A stretch of 35,770 nucleotides of DNA from Paenibacillus timonensis (GTDB lineage: Bacteria > Bacillota > Bacilli > Paenibacillales > Paenibacillaceae): assembly GCF_022427145.1 (NCBI RefSeq), contig NZ_JAKSXN010000056.1, forward strand, positions 1-35,770, read 5' to 3'. Position 1 is the first letter of the stretch; each line of letters opens with the position of its first letter. Shown piece by piece: positions 1 through 5,538 of the stretch. The position numbers and the translations under genes are program-made. Below the pieces are notes generated by a model. The model had not been told where the DNA came from. It saw nothing but the letters and a program-made list of their open reading frames with translations, and made no database searches.

Positions 1-20
1 CATAATGCGGGGCTCGATTT

Positions 21-60
21 CCGAAAAAGAAGCTCCAGACCACCATAGCGGTCTGGAGCT
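21..60 (-). terminator. Intrinsic terminator of the histidine phosphatase gene
   Basis: An 11-bp perfect inverted repeat (AGCTCCAGACC at 31-41, GGTCTGGAGCT at 50-60) encloses an 8-nt loop. Read on the minus strand it is followed by TCTTTTTC, the classic hairpin plus U-tract. It lies 30 bp past the stop codon of the minus-strand gene at 90-767. Confidence 0.85.
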
Positions 61-89
61 TCTGCGTTGCATCGCCTACCGGGCCAGGC

Positions 90-767
90 TTACCGGGCCG
101 GCAGGCTGGCCCAAGCGTCCAACGGGACGCGGGCCACGATGTCGTAGCCCTGCCCCCGGCCGCGCGGGTGCACGATCACCGCTCCCATCTCGGGGAGCGG
201 GCCCAACCCGACGCCCGGCGGGAAGCTATGGGCGACGATCACGCGGTTGGCGCCGGCCGGGGGCGGCGCCTCCAGCAGCGCGTCCAGCGCGCGCAAGGCT
301 GCCTCCCGCTCCGCGGGCGTTGCCGTACCGCCGGGGCCGCCTAACCGCGCCAGCCCCAACAGCGCCGGCTCGGTCCGCACCCGGGCGGGGCCGAAGGCCA
401 GCGCGGCGGATTCCCGCGTGCGGCACAGCGGGCTGGCCAGGACCGGCGTCGCCACCGGGACGCCCTGCTCCCGCAGCGCGTAGCCGAACCGGCGCGCCTG
501 GCCGCGACCGGCGGCGGACAAATTGCGCTGCGCCGCGCAATCCTCCGGCCGCAGTCCGGGCCGGTCCTCGCCGAGGTTGGCTTCGCCGTGACGGACGTAA
601 ATCACGTAGCCGCCCTGACGCAGGTTGGCCAGCAGCGAGGCGGGAAGGCGATCCGGCGGAGAAGCCGCCGCGCTTCCTGCTTCGGCCGAAAGCGGTAACG
701 CCCAAAGCGCAAGCAGCAGAAACGCCACTCTCATGAGGCGAATCCGGTCCTTCGCGTTAGGTTTCAT
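90..767 (-). CDS. Exported histidine phosphatase family protein
   Basis: Predicted 225-residue histidine phosphatase (phosphoglycerate mutase-like fold). The N-terminus has a basic stretch, a hydrophobic core and an Ala-x-Ala-like end (about residues 1-31), so export is likely. The family signature is VRHGE with catalytic His60, and a second conserved His180 occurs in a VAHS motif. ASPLCRTRESA matches the usual segment after the phospho-His loop. The substrate cannot be told from sequence. An ATG lies six codons upstream, but AAGGAGG at 776-782 is spaced 8 nt from the ATG at 767, which decides the start. The gene is strongly GC-rich, with Ala, Arg, Pro and Gly dominating, unlike its neighbours, and may be acquired. 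It is monocistronic, with its own terminator, and divergent from tetR. Confidence 0.85.
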   Translation of the reverse strand: MKPNAKDRIRLMRVAFLLLALWALPLSAEAGSAAASPPDRLPASLLANLRQGGYVIYVRHGEANLGEDRPGLRPEDCAAQRNLSAAGRGQARRFGYALREQGVPVATPVLASPLCRTRESAALAFGPARVRTEPALLGLARLGGPGGTATPAEREAALRALDALLEAPPPAGANRVIVAHSFPPGVGLGPLPEMGAVIVHPRGRGQGYDIVARVPLDAWASLPAR

Positions 768-836
768 AGGGTTGACCTCCTTCACAACACATCATCTCGC
801 CCCCCTAGTTTGCACCGGATGGACGTCATTCATTTC

Positions 837-852
837 TGGATGGATGACTCCA
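837..852 (+). promoter_or_regulatory. TetR operator O1, overlapping the tetR promoter
   Basis: TGGATGGATGACTCCA at 837-852 matches 13 of 16 positions of the perfect palindrome TGGAGTGATCACTCCA at 1672-1687. It sits at the -35 position of the tetR promoter, so autorepression is the simplest reading. That the adjacent TetR binds here is inference from position and shared sequence. Confidence 0.7.
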
Positions 853-856
853 TTTT

Positions 857-865
857 TGCTATACT
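857..865 (+). promoter_or_regulatory. Extended -10 promoter of tetR, giving a leaderless mRNA
   Basis: TGCTATACT at 857-865 is an extended -10 element (TGn plus TATACT). Only 6 nt separate it from the ATG at 872, so transcription should start at or within a base or two of the start codon. No Shine-Dalgarno sequence is present. Confidence 0.7.
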
Positions 866-871
866 AAGACC

Positions 872-1501
872 ATGAAAACCACGATCATAACAACAAACCC
901 GGAACAGAAGCTTACGAAAAAAGGAATCGAAACGCGCCGCCGCATCGTCGCAGCTGCCGCCGGACTGATGTTCGAACGCGGGGTCGCCGGAACGAGCGTG
1001 GAGGACGTGCAGAAGGAGGCCAAGGTCAGCTCCTCGCAGCTCTATCACTATTTTAAGGAGAAGCGGGAACTGGTGCAGGCGGTTATCCTGTTCCAGACCG
1101 AGCAGGTGCTGGGCGCACAAGAGCCCTTGCTTAGCCATCTGGACAGCATGGAGGCGCTGCAAACTTGGCGCGACGCCGTTATCCAACTGCAGGTCGACCG
1201 AGAATATCAGGGCGGCTGCCCGATCGGTTCGCTGGCCAGCGAGCTGGCGGACATGGAACCGGCAGCCCGGTCGGCGCTGGCCGAGGGCTTCCTGCAGTGG
1301 GAGCAGGCGATCAGCCGAGGGCTGCGTGCGATGCGGGAGCGCGGGGAAATGCGTGCCGACGCCGATCCGGACCGGCTGGCGCTGGCGCTGTTGACCGCGC
1401 TGCAAGGCGGCCTGCTGATGACGCAGGTTCGCAAGGATATCTGCGCGCTGGAGGCCGTACTCGACGCGATGCTGGAGCATATCCGCTCCTATCTCGTCTA
1501 G
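872..1501 (+). CDS. TetR/AcrR family transcriptional regulator
   Basis: A 209-residue TetR-family repressor. Residues about 17-65 form the N-terminal DNA-binding domain: a helix starting TRRRIVAAA, then SVEDVQKEAKVSSSQLYHYF, the usual helix-turn-helix ending in a Y-x-Y-F-like segment. The C-terminal half is an all-helical ligand and dimer domain with the GCPIGSLASEL segment typical of the LmrA/YxaF-like subgroup. No start codon lies in frame upstream before a stop at 845-847. The ATG follows the -10 box directly, so the mRNA is probably leaderless. It most likely represses itself and the peroxiredoxin-like gene downstream, whose promoter holds a similar palindrome. The ligand is unknown; quinones, electrophiles or drugs are typical for relatives. 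Confidence 0.9.
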   Translation: MKTTIITTNPEQKLTKKGIETRRRIVAAAAGLMFERGVAGTSVEDVQKEAKVSSSQLYHYFKEKRELVQAVILFQTEQVLGAQEPLLSHLDSMEALQTWRDAVIQLQVDREYQGGCPIGSLASELADMEPAARSALAEGFLQWEQAISRGLRAMRERGEMRADADPDRLALALLTALQGGLLMTQVRKDICALEAVLDAMLEHIRSYLV

Positions 1502-1566
1502 TAGCGGTGTGCCGCTGGGTCCGGATTCAGGCCACACTGAAGGAGGGAAATTCCACGAACCTTAGT

Positions 1567-1606
1567 CCCCGCAACCGGCGGAAATCGCCTGGTTGCGGGG
1601 TTTTTT
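1567..1606 (+). terminator. Intrinsic terminator after tetR
   Basis: CCCCGCAACC at 1567-1576 pairs with GGTTGCGGGG at 1591-1600. The inner part GGCG/CGCC extends the stem, and six T follow at 1601-1606. It separates tetR from the promoter of the next gene. Confidence 0.92.
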
Positions 1607-1621
1607 CGTAATTTCAAAAAA

Positions 1622-1655
1622 TGGAGTTGACAATCCAAAAAAATTTAAATAGAAT
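1622..1655 (+). promoter_or_regulatory. Sigma-A promoter of the peroxiredoxin-like gene with a degenerate TetR box
   Basis: TTGACA at 1627-1632 and TAGAAT at 1650-1655 are separated by 17 bp. The -35 hexamer lies inside TGGAGTTGACAATCCA (1622-1637), which keeps the TGGA and TCCA ends and the 16-bp length of the TetR palindrome. Predicted transcription start is near 1662. Confidence 0.8.
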
Positions 1656-1671
1656 GAGGTCAACTTAAAAA

Positions 1672-1687
1672 TGGAGTGATCACTCCA
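1672..1687 (+). promoter_or_regulatory. TetR operator O2, perfect 16-bp palindrome
   Basis: TGGAGTGATCACTCCA is a perfect palindrome about 10 bp downstream of the predicted transcription start. The sequence is shared with the box in front of tetR. A repressor bound here and at 1622-1637 would block the promoter and early elongation. Confidence 0.75.
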
Positions 1688-1759
1688 AAAAATAACGAAC
1701 GGATGGACCAACCGTACCGCGAATGGGCTACCGTATCCAACTAAATGAGGTGTATGAAG

Positions 1760-2404
1760 ATGACGTTCACGCAAACCCTGGATCAAATGAGACAAGAGTT
1801 TATTGCAAATACCCCGGCCGATGTGTATAACGAATTGTTCCGTTTGATCCATGGACAGCAGCAAGCGGGCAAAGCATACGGCCTGCAAGAGGGCCAGAAA
1901 GCGAAGGATTTCACTTTGAACAACTCGCTGGGCCAACCCGTGAATCTTTATGACGAATTGTCCCAGGGTCCGGTTGTGCTGACCTTCTATCGGGGCGGCT
2001 GGTGCCCGTTCTGCAACATGCAGCTGCGTGCGTATCAGAAGGTGCTGCCGCAAATCGAAGCGATCGGCGGCCGTTTGATTGCCGTGAGTCCGCAAAGTCC
2101 CGATAATACCCTGACCCAGAAAGAGAAGGAAGATTTGCAGTTCCAGGTACTGAGCGATACGAATGGGCTGACCGCAGCGGCGTACAACATTTTGTATGAT
2201 GTGCCGGATTACATACAGGACATCTTCTTGAACAAATTCAGCTTGGATTTGGCGGAATACAATGCCACCAACCGCTGGATCCTGCCGATTACGTCCACGT
2301 TTATGATCGACGAATCGGGCATCGTCCGTTCCGCCTATGTCGAACCGGATTTCATGAAGCGCCCCGATCCGGAAGACATCCTTGAGCGGTTGAGACGGCT
2401 GTAA
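1760..2404 (+). CDS. Peroxiredoxin-like (AhpC/TSA family) protein
   Basis: A 214-residue thioredoxin-fold protein of the AhpC/TSA group, probably a cytoplasmic thiol peroxidase or reductase. The centre has FYRGGWCPFCNMQL, with Cys82 and Cys85 forming a CPFC motif at the start of the active-site helix. It is followed by AVSPQSPDN and FQVLSDTNG, both usual in this family. The CxxC pair, rather than the T-x-x-C of canonical 2-Cys peroxiredoxins, fits the annotated 'peroxiredoxin-like' subgroup. ATGs occur at 1745, 1754 and 1760. GAGGTG at 1747-1752 favours 1760. The promoter carries TetR-type palindromes, so induction by a small molecule sensed by the upstream TetR is likely. Its 3' end overlaps the convergent ATPase gene by 53 bp. 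Confidence 0.88.
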   Translation: MTFTQTLDQMRQEFIANTPADVYNELFRLIHGQQQAGKAYGLQEGQKAKDFTLNNSLGQPVNLYDELSQGPVVLTFYRGGWCPFCNMQLRAYQKVLPQIEAIGGRLIAVSPQSPDNTLTQKEKEDLQFQVLSDTNGLTAAAYNILYDVPDYIQDIFLNKFSLDLAEYNATNRWILPITSTFMIDESGIVRSAYVEPDFMKRPDPEDILERLRRL

Positions 2405-4289
2405 TCGCGTTCGGTTCTGCGTTAGGACCCGCAGCCCGACCCGAGCCGCGACCGCGACGCGTCAGACGAAGGGCGTTCAGAATCACCAGAATCACGCTGA
2501 ATTCATGAATAAACATTCCCGAGGCCAGATAAATATGCTCCGTTACTACGCCCGCCAGCAACAGAACCACGACCGCCACGGCAAACGATACGTTTTGCTT
2601 CATGTTGCGGACCGTGCGCTTCGCCAGCCGGCGGGCGTAGACTAGTTTATCCAGCCGGTCGGTCATGATGACCGCATCCGCCGTCTCAATCGCGACGTCC
2701 GTCCCCGTTCCTCCCATCGCCATCCCGATGTCAGCGGCGGCGATGGCCGGAGCGTCGTTGATGCCGTCGCCAACCATGGCGACGCGGTAGCCCTGCCGCT
2801 TCCATTCCTGGATATGCGCCACCTTCTCGGCCGGAAGCAGTCCGGCGTATACCTGGTCGATCCCGACCCGATCCGCGACTTGTCGGGCGGCATGCCGGTT
2901 GTCGCCGGTCAGCATCAATGCCCGCTTCAAGCCCTCCCGCTTAAGTCCACGGATCGCTTCCTGCGCTTCCAGGCGTACCGGGTCGGCGATGGCGATCATA
3001 CCGATCAACGTCCCCCCGGCTGCCGCGAACACGACCGTATAACCTTGCATCTCTTGGCGCTCTGCCTCCTTCTGTCCAGCCTCGTTAATGACAATGCCTA
3101 ACCCGTCCAGCCACGCCAGCTTCCCGACCAGGATGTTCTGCCCGCGGACCGTTCCGCGAATCCCGCTTCCTTTGTGCACCTCAACCTGCTCCGGGCGTTC
3201 CGTGAGTTCCCCTTGCCGCTCCTTCGCGGCATTCACGATGGCCTGCCCTAGCGGATGCTCCGATGCCGCTTCGACCGCGGCCGCCAATGCGAGCAACTCT
3301 CGTTCCGGGGTACCTCCAAAGGTGGTGATCGCCACCACGGCGGGTCTTCCTTCCGTCAATGTCCCCGTCTTGTCGAATACGACCAAATCTGCCTTGGCCA
3401 GGTTTTCCAGAACCTCCCCGCCCTTGACCAGCAAGCCGTTCGCGGCTCCGTTCCCCAAACCGGCTACCATCGACACCGGTGCGGAAATCACCAGAGCACC
3501 CGGGCAAGCGATCACCAGAAACGTCAGCGCCAGTTCGGGATTTCGAGAGACGAAGTAGACCAGAACCGCCAGCAGCAGCATGCCCGGCGTATAGTAGGAA
3601 GCGAATTTGTCCAGGAATTTCTGCGTCTTCGCTTTGGATTCCTGGGCTTCTTCCACCAGCTCGATGATCTTGGCAAAAGTGGTATCTTCCCCGACCTGCT
3701 CGGCGATGACCTCGAGGTATCCCGTATCCACGGTCGTTCCGCTGAACACGCGGTCGTGAACCTGCTTGGCCACGGGAACCGGCTCGCCGGTAATCGCCGC
3801 CTCGTTAACGAGGGCCTGGCCGGAAACGACCCGGCCGTCGACTGCGATTTTGCTGCCGGAGGGCAAAAGCACCCGGTCCCCCCGCTCCACTTCGGACGCG
3901 AGCATTTTGACCTGAGCGCCGTCCCGCAGGACGATAGCTTCAGCCGGCGCCAGATCGATCAAGGCTTTCAAGGCGGAACGCGTCTTCCCCAGCGTGATGG
4001 CCTCAAGGTACGCCCCCAGCCGGAACAAAAAGGCTACCGCGGCCGCCTCGACGTATTCGCCCAAGATCACCGCACCGATCATCGCGATCGTCACCAGCAG
4101 CTCGATGCTGAAGGTTCGCAAGCGGAGGGCTTGGAGTGCTTTGACCGCGATGGTCCAGCCGGATATCGCAGAGGCCAGCAGCAGCGCGCCGCTTCGGGCC
4201 ACCTCCCATCCCAGGAGGTGGAAACCACCCGCCAGGGCCAGCAGCAAACCCGATGCCAACAACGCCGCCGCTTTACGATGCCTGGCCAT
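2352..4289 (-). CDS. Heavy-metal translocating P1B-type ATPase
   Basis: A 645-residue metal-exporting ATPase of the plasma membrane. It has several N-terminal membrane helices, an actuator TGEP loop (about 167-170), the phosphorylation motif DKTGTLT with Asp306, an SEHPLG motif in the nucleotide-binding domain, and GDGINDAP. The metal-site helix reads ACPGALVISAP: CPG in place of the CPC of copper and many zinc/cadmium pumps. The last helix has HEFSVILVILNALRL. Substrate is therefore uncertain; zinc, cadmium, cobalt, iron or manganese is more likely than copper. No N-terminal HMA domain is present; a separate HMA protein is encoded just upstream. The ATG at 4289 is preferred over 4295 because AGGAGG at 4298-4303 is 8 nt from it. 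The 3' end runs 53 bp into the convergent peroxiredoxin gene. Confidence 0.93.
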   Translation of the reverse strand: MARHRKAAALLASGLLLALAGGFHLLGWEVARSGALLLASAISGWTIAVKALQALRLRTFSIELLVTIAMIGAVILGEYVEAAAVAFLFRLGAYLEAITLGKTRSALKALIDLAPAEAIVLRDGAQVKMLASEVERGDRVLLPSGSKIAVDGRVVSGQALVNEAAITGEPVPVAKQVHDRVFSGTTVDTGYLEVIAEQVGEDTTFAKIIELVEEAQESKAKTQKFLDKFASYYTPGMLLLAVLVYFVSRNPELALTFLVIACPGALVISAPVSMVAGLGNGAANGLLVKGGEVLENLAKADLVVFDKTGTLTEGRPAVVAITTFGGTPERELLALAAAVEAASEHPLGQAIVNAAKERQGELTERPEQVEVHKGSGIRGTVRGQNILVGKLAWLDGLGIVINEAGQKEAERQEMQGYTVVFAAAGGTLIGMIAIADPVRLEAQEAIRGLKREGLKRALMLTGDNRHAARQVADRVGIDQVYAGLLPAEKVAHIQEWKRQGYRVAMVGDGINDAPAIAAADIGMAMGGTGTDVAIETADAVIMTDRLDKLVYARRLAKRTVRNMKQNVSFAVAVVVLLLAGVVTEHIYLASGMFIHEFSVILVILNALRLTRRGRGSGRAAGPNAEPNAITAVSTAQGCLPDRGAS

Positions 4290-4512
4290 CGCCATGCCCT
4301 CCTCCCGTGAGCACCGGATAACCCAGCTTCGCCATCAGGCTTCGCAGCAACTCCTCCTGTACCTGGTTCTCGTCAAACGCGACCTTCACCTGGCTGGAGT
4401 GGAACAACACTTTGACTTCTCGTACTCCCGGCTGTTTCGTCAGCACGCTTTCGATTTTCTTGATGCAGCTCGGGCAAGTTAACTCTTCGACTTTCCATTT
4501 GACGGTGGTCAT
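4273..4512 (-). CDS. HMA-domain metal-binding protein
   Basis: A 79-residue single heavy-metal-associated domain (ferredoxin-like fold). The metal-binding motif is LTCPSCIKKIE with Cys13 and Cys16, and KQPGVREVKVLF and the terminal KLGYPV match the fold. A His/Gly tail (GGGHGDG) ends the protein. It overlaps the ATPase start by 17 bp, so the two are translated together. It probably delivers metal to the pump or replaces its missing N-terminal domain. CPSC differs from the MxCxxC of copper chaperones. A GGGGAT ribosome-binding site precedes the ATG. Confidence 0.9.
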   Translation of the reverse strand: MTTVKWKVEELTCPSCIKKIESVLTKQPGVREVKVLFHSSQVKVAFDENQVQEELLRSLMAKLGYPVLTGGGHGDGQAS

Positions 4513-4545
4513 TTAGCATATCCCCTTTCGGTTATCGATGGCTTC

Positions 4546-4588
4546 ATCGTAAACCGGGTGCGAAGGGGATTCCTTGATTCGCATCAAG
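4546..4588 (-). promoter_or_regulatory. FNR/FLP-like box and -10 element before the HMA/ATPase operon
   Basis: TTGATTCGCATCAA at 4574-4587 exactly fits TTGAT-N4-ATCAA, the FNR-type consensus, and extends to CTTGAT/ATCAAG at 4573-4588. On the minus strand TACGAT (4551 to 4546) can serve as -10, with a start near 4539. The box centre at 4580.5 is then about -41.5, the class II activator position. No good -35 is seen, in line with activator dependence. The regulator itself is not in this window. Confidence 0.5.
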
Positions 4589-4660
4589 TCGGGATAAAGG
4601 ATGGATCAGATCGTACCCCACCCGACCGCGATGGACTGATAGGAGAGACGCAAAATCGTG

Positions 4661-4848
4661 TAACGCTTACGACAAGCGCTATTTGCGCCAAAACGGAGTA
4701 TTTTCACCTGTAACGCTTGCCTGGAACGCTATTGGGTCGATTTCCCGTGTTCCGTAGCGCAAATCCCATCCATAAGCTCGCTGGCAAGCGTTAGAACGCC
4801 CTCCCCCCTGTTTTTCACCAAATAAGACGCGTGGCAAGCGTTAGACGG
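4661..4848. repeat. Two inverted pairs of 50-bp intergenic repeat units
   Basis: TAACGCTTAC (4661) and TAACGCTTGC (4711) start two plus-strand units exactly 50 bp apart. Minus-strand units start with TAACGCTTGCC at 4843 and 4793, again 50 bp apart. After the core, copies share a degenerate C-G-C-T-A/T-T-A-T-T segment and an A-rich part (TTTGGTGAAAAAC in the best copy). The region between the divergent metal and polyamine operons holds no convincing gene. Confidence 0.7.
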
Positions 4849-4935
4849 AGGAGCGGACAGAGGTGCGAATGGAGGTGTGGACACAGGTACGGGCGGAGGC
4901 GCAGACGGAGGTGCGGACGCAGGCGCAGACGGTTT
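4849..4935. repeat. GC-rich low-complexity GGAGGTGCGGA-type repeats
   Basis: Short imperfect repeats of the type GGAGGTGCG and GCAGACGGAGG run through this stretch. They produce a Pro/Ala/Ser-rich reading frame on the minus strand (4729-4974) that starts at TTG without a ribosome-binding site, and I do not call it a gene. Confidence 0.5.
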
Positions 4936-5024
4936 AGCAATCCAGACAACGCAAACAGCAAGCAAGCCCAACAAACAACAAAAAGCACCTGAAAATATGA
5001 GAAAAAAATATTTTAAATTAGCTA

Positions 5025-5053
5025 TTGCCCTCCGAAACAGTTCCTGCTAATAT
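5025..5053 (+). promoter_or_regulatory. Promoter of the structured leader and carboxynorspermidine operon
   Basis: TTGCCC at 5025-5030 and TAATAT at 5048-5053 are separated by 17 bp. Predicted start is about 5060. This leaves a leader of about 480 nt before the ATG at 5539. No second promoter is visible after the terminator at 5443-5487. Confidence 0.7.
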
Positions 5054-5068
5054 TAAGGAGCATGATTT

Positions 5069-5431
5069 TTGGAAAGGTTGTATTCAATATATCGCGAGTC
5101 TTTCCAAGCAGATAATTTTTGACCACTTCCCAAAGGGAAGTTAAGGCCATACGGACAGCCGGGTCAAATGCCGATTGGCAACTTAGTTGCCTTATTGATT
5201 GAGTTAAAAGCTCAAATTTTATAAGTTGGTTACTTTACAACCAGTGCATATGCACATCAACTTGTGAAACGGTCAATAAGAGTGGTAAAGGCGAATTATT
5301 TGCTAAATAGACTCTGATCCTAAGCATGATATATTGAATATTAAGACTTCCACTACGTGCGTTCGTACGATGGTTTCGTGCGGCGATGCAGACGGGCGTT
5401 TGTCCGTCGTTATGGAGCTTTTCTTAATATT
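5069..5431 (+). ncRNA. Candidate large structured leader RNA, class unknown
   Basis: No gene is seen, but complementarity is dense. Nested helices: 5081-5093 with 5328-5340 (13 bp perfect), 5096-5100 with 5310-5314, 5108-5117 with 5294-5303 (10 bp, one G-U), 5118-5124 with 5162-5168, 5191-5198 with 5273-5280 (8 bp). Local hairpins: 5125-5131/5135-5141, 5177-5182/5186-5191, 5199-5203/5211-5215, 5223-5228/5258-5263. A second domain closes 5337-5346 with 5422-5431 and holds hairpins at 5356-5369 and 5391-5408. The 13-bp and second-domain helices share 5337-5340, and 5069-5076 can pair with 5100-5107 around the 5' strand of the 13-bp helix, so switching is possible. I recognise no lysine, cobalamin, M-box, T-box, c-di-AMP, guanidine or SAM signature. 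Either a cis-regulatory element or an independent RNA. Confidence 0.6.
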
Positions 5432-5442
5432 GACTATATCGG

Positions 5443-5487
5443 AAGCAAGTGATGCGCAAGGTATGCGTGCATTCACTTGCTTTTTTT
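5443..5487 (+). terminator. Intrinsic terminator or attenuator upstream of the carboxynorspermidine operon
   Basis: AAGCAAGTGA (5443-5452) pairs with TCACTTGCTT (5473-5482), with further partial pairing inside, and T runs to 5487. It lies after the structured RNA and 52 bp before the next start codon. It would either end an independent RNA or act as the expression platform of the leader. Confidence 0.88.
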
Positions 5488-5538
5488 ACGTTTCACGCCC
5501 GCTATGCAAAAATTCGAAGAAGGTTAGGAGATGGAAAA

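Noticed and set aside
3255..4310. Long plus-strand open frame (351 codons) opposite the metal ATPase
   Set aside because: It is the shadow of the conserved ATPase coding strand; no ribosome-binding site or family motif.
4729..4974. Minus-strand frame of 81 codons with a hydrophobic start and Pro/Ala-rich body
   Set aside because: It starts at TTG without a ribosome-binding site, its body is the translation of a low-complexity DNA repeat, and its end runs through the 50-bp intergenic repeats.
5049..5345. 9-bp direct repeats AATATTAAG at 5049-5057 and 5337-5345 as target duplication of a mobile element
   Set aside because: The first copy is part of the -10 region and the second is part of an RNA helix; no transposase, terminal inverted repeat or known intron core lies between.
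5060..5440. Lysine riboswitch, T-box, cobalamin, M-box, c-di-AMP or group I/II intron in the leader
   Set aside because: None of the conserved blocks (for example AGAGGTGC, the T-box GGTGGNACCGCG, or domain V of group II introns) is present.
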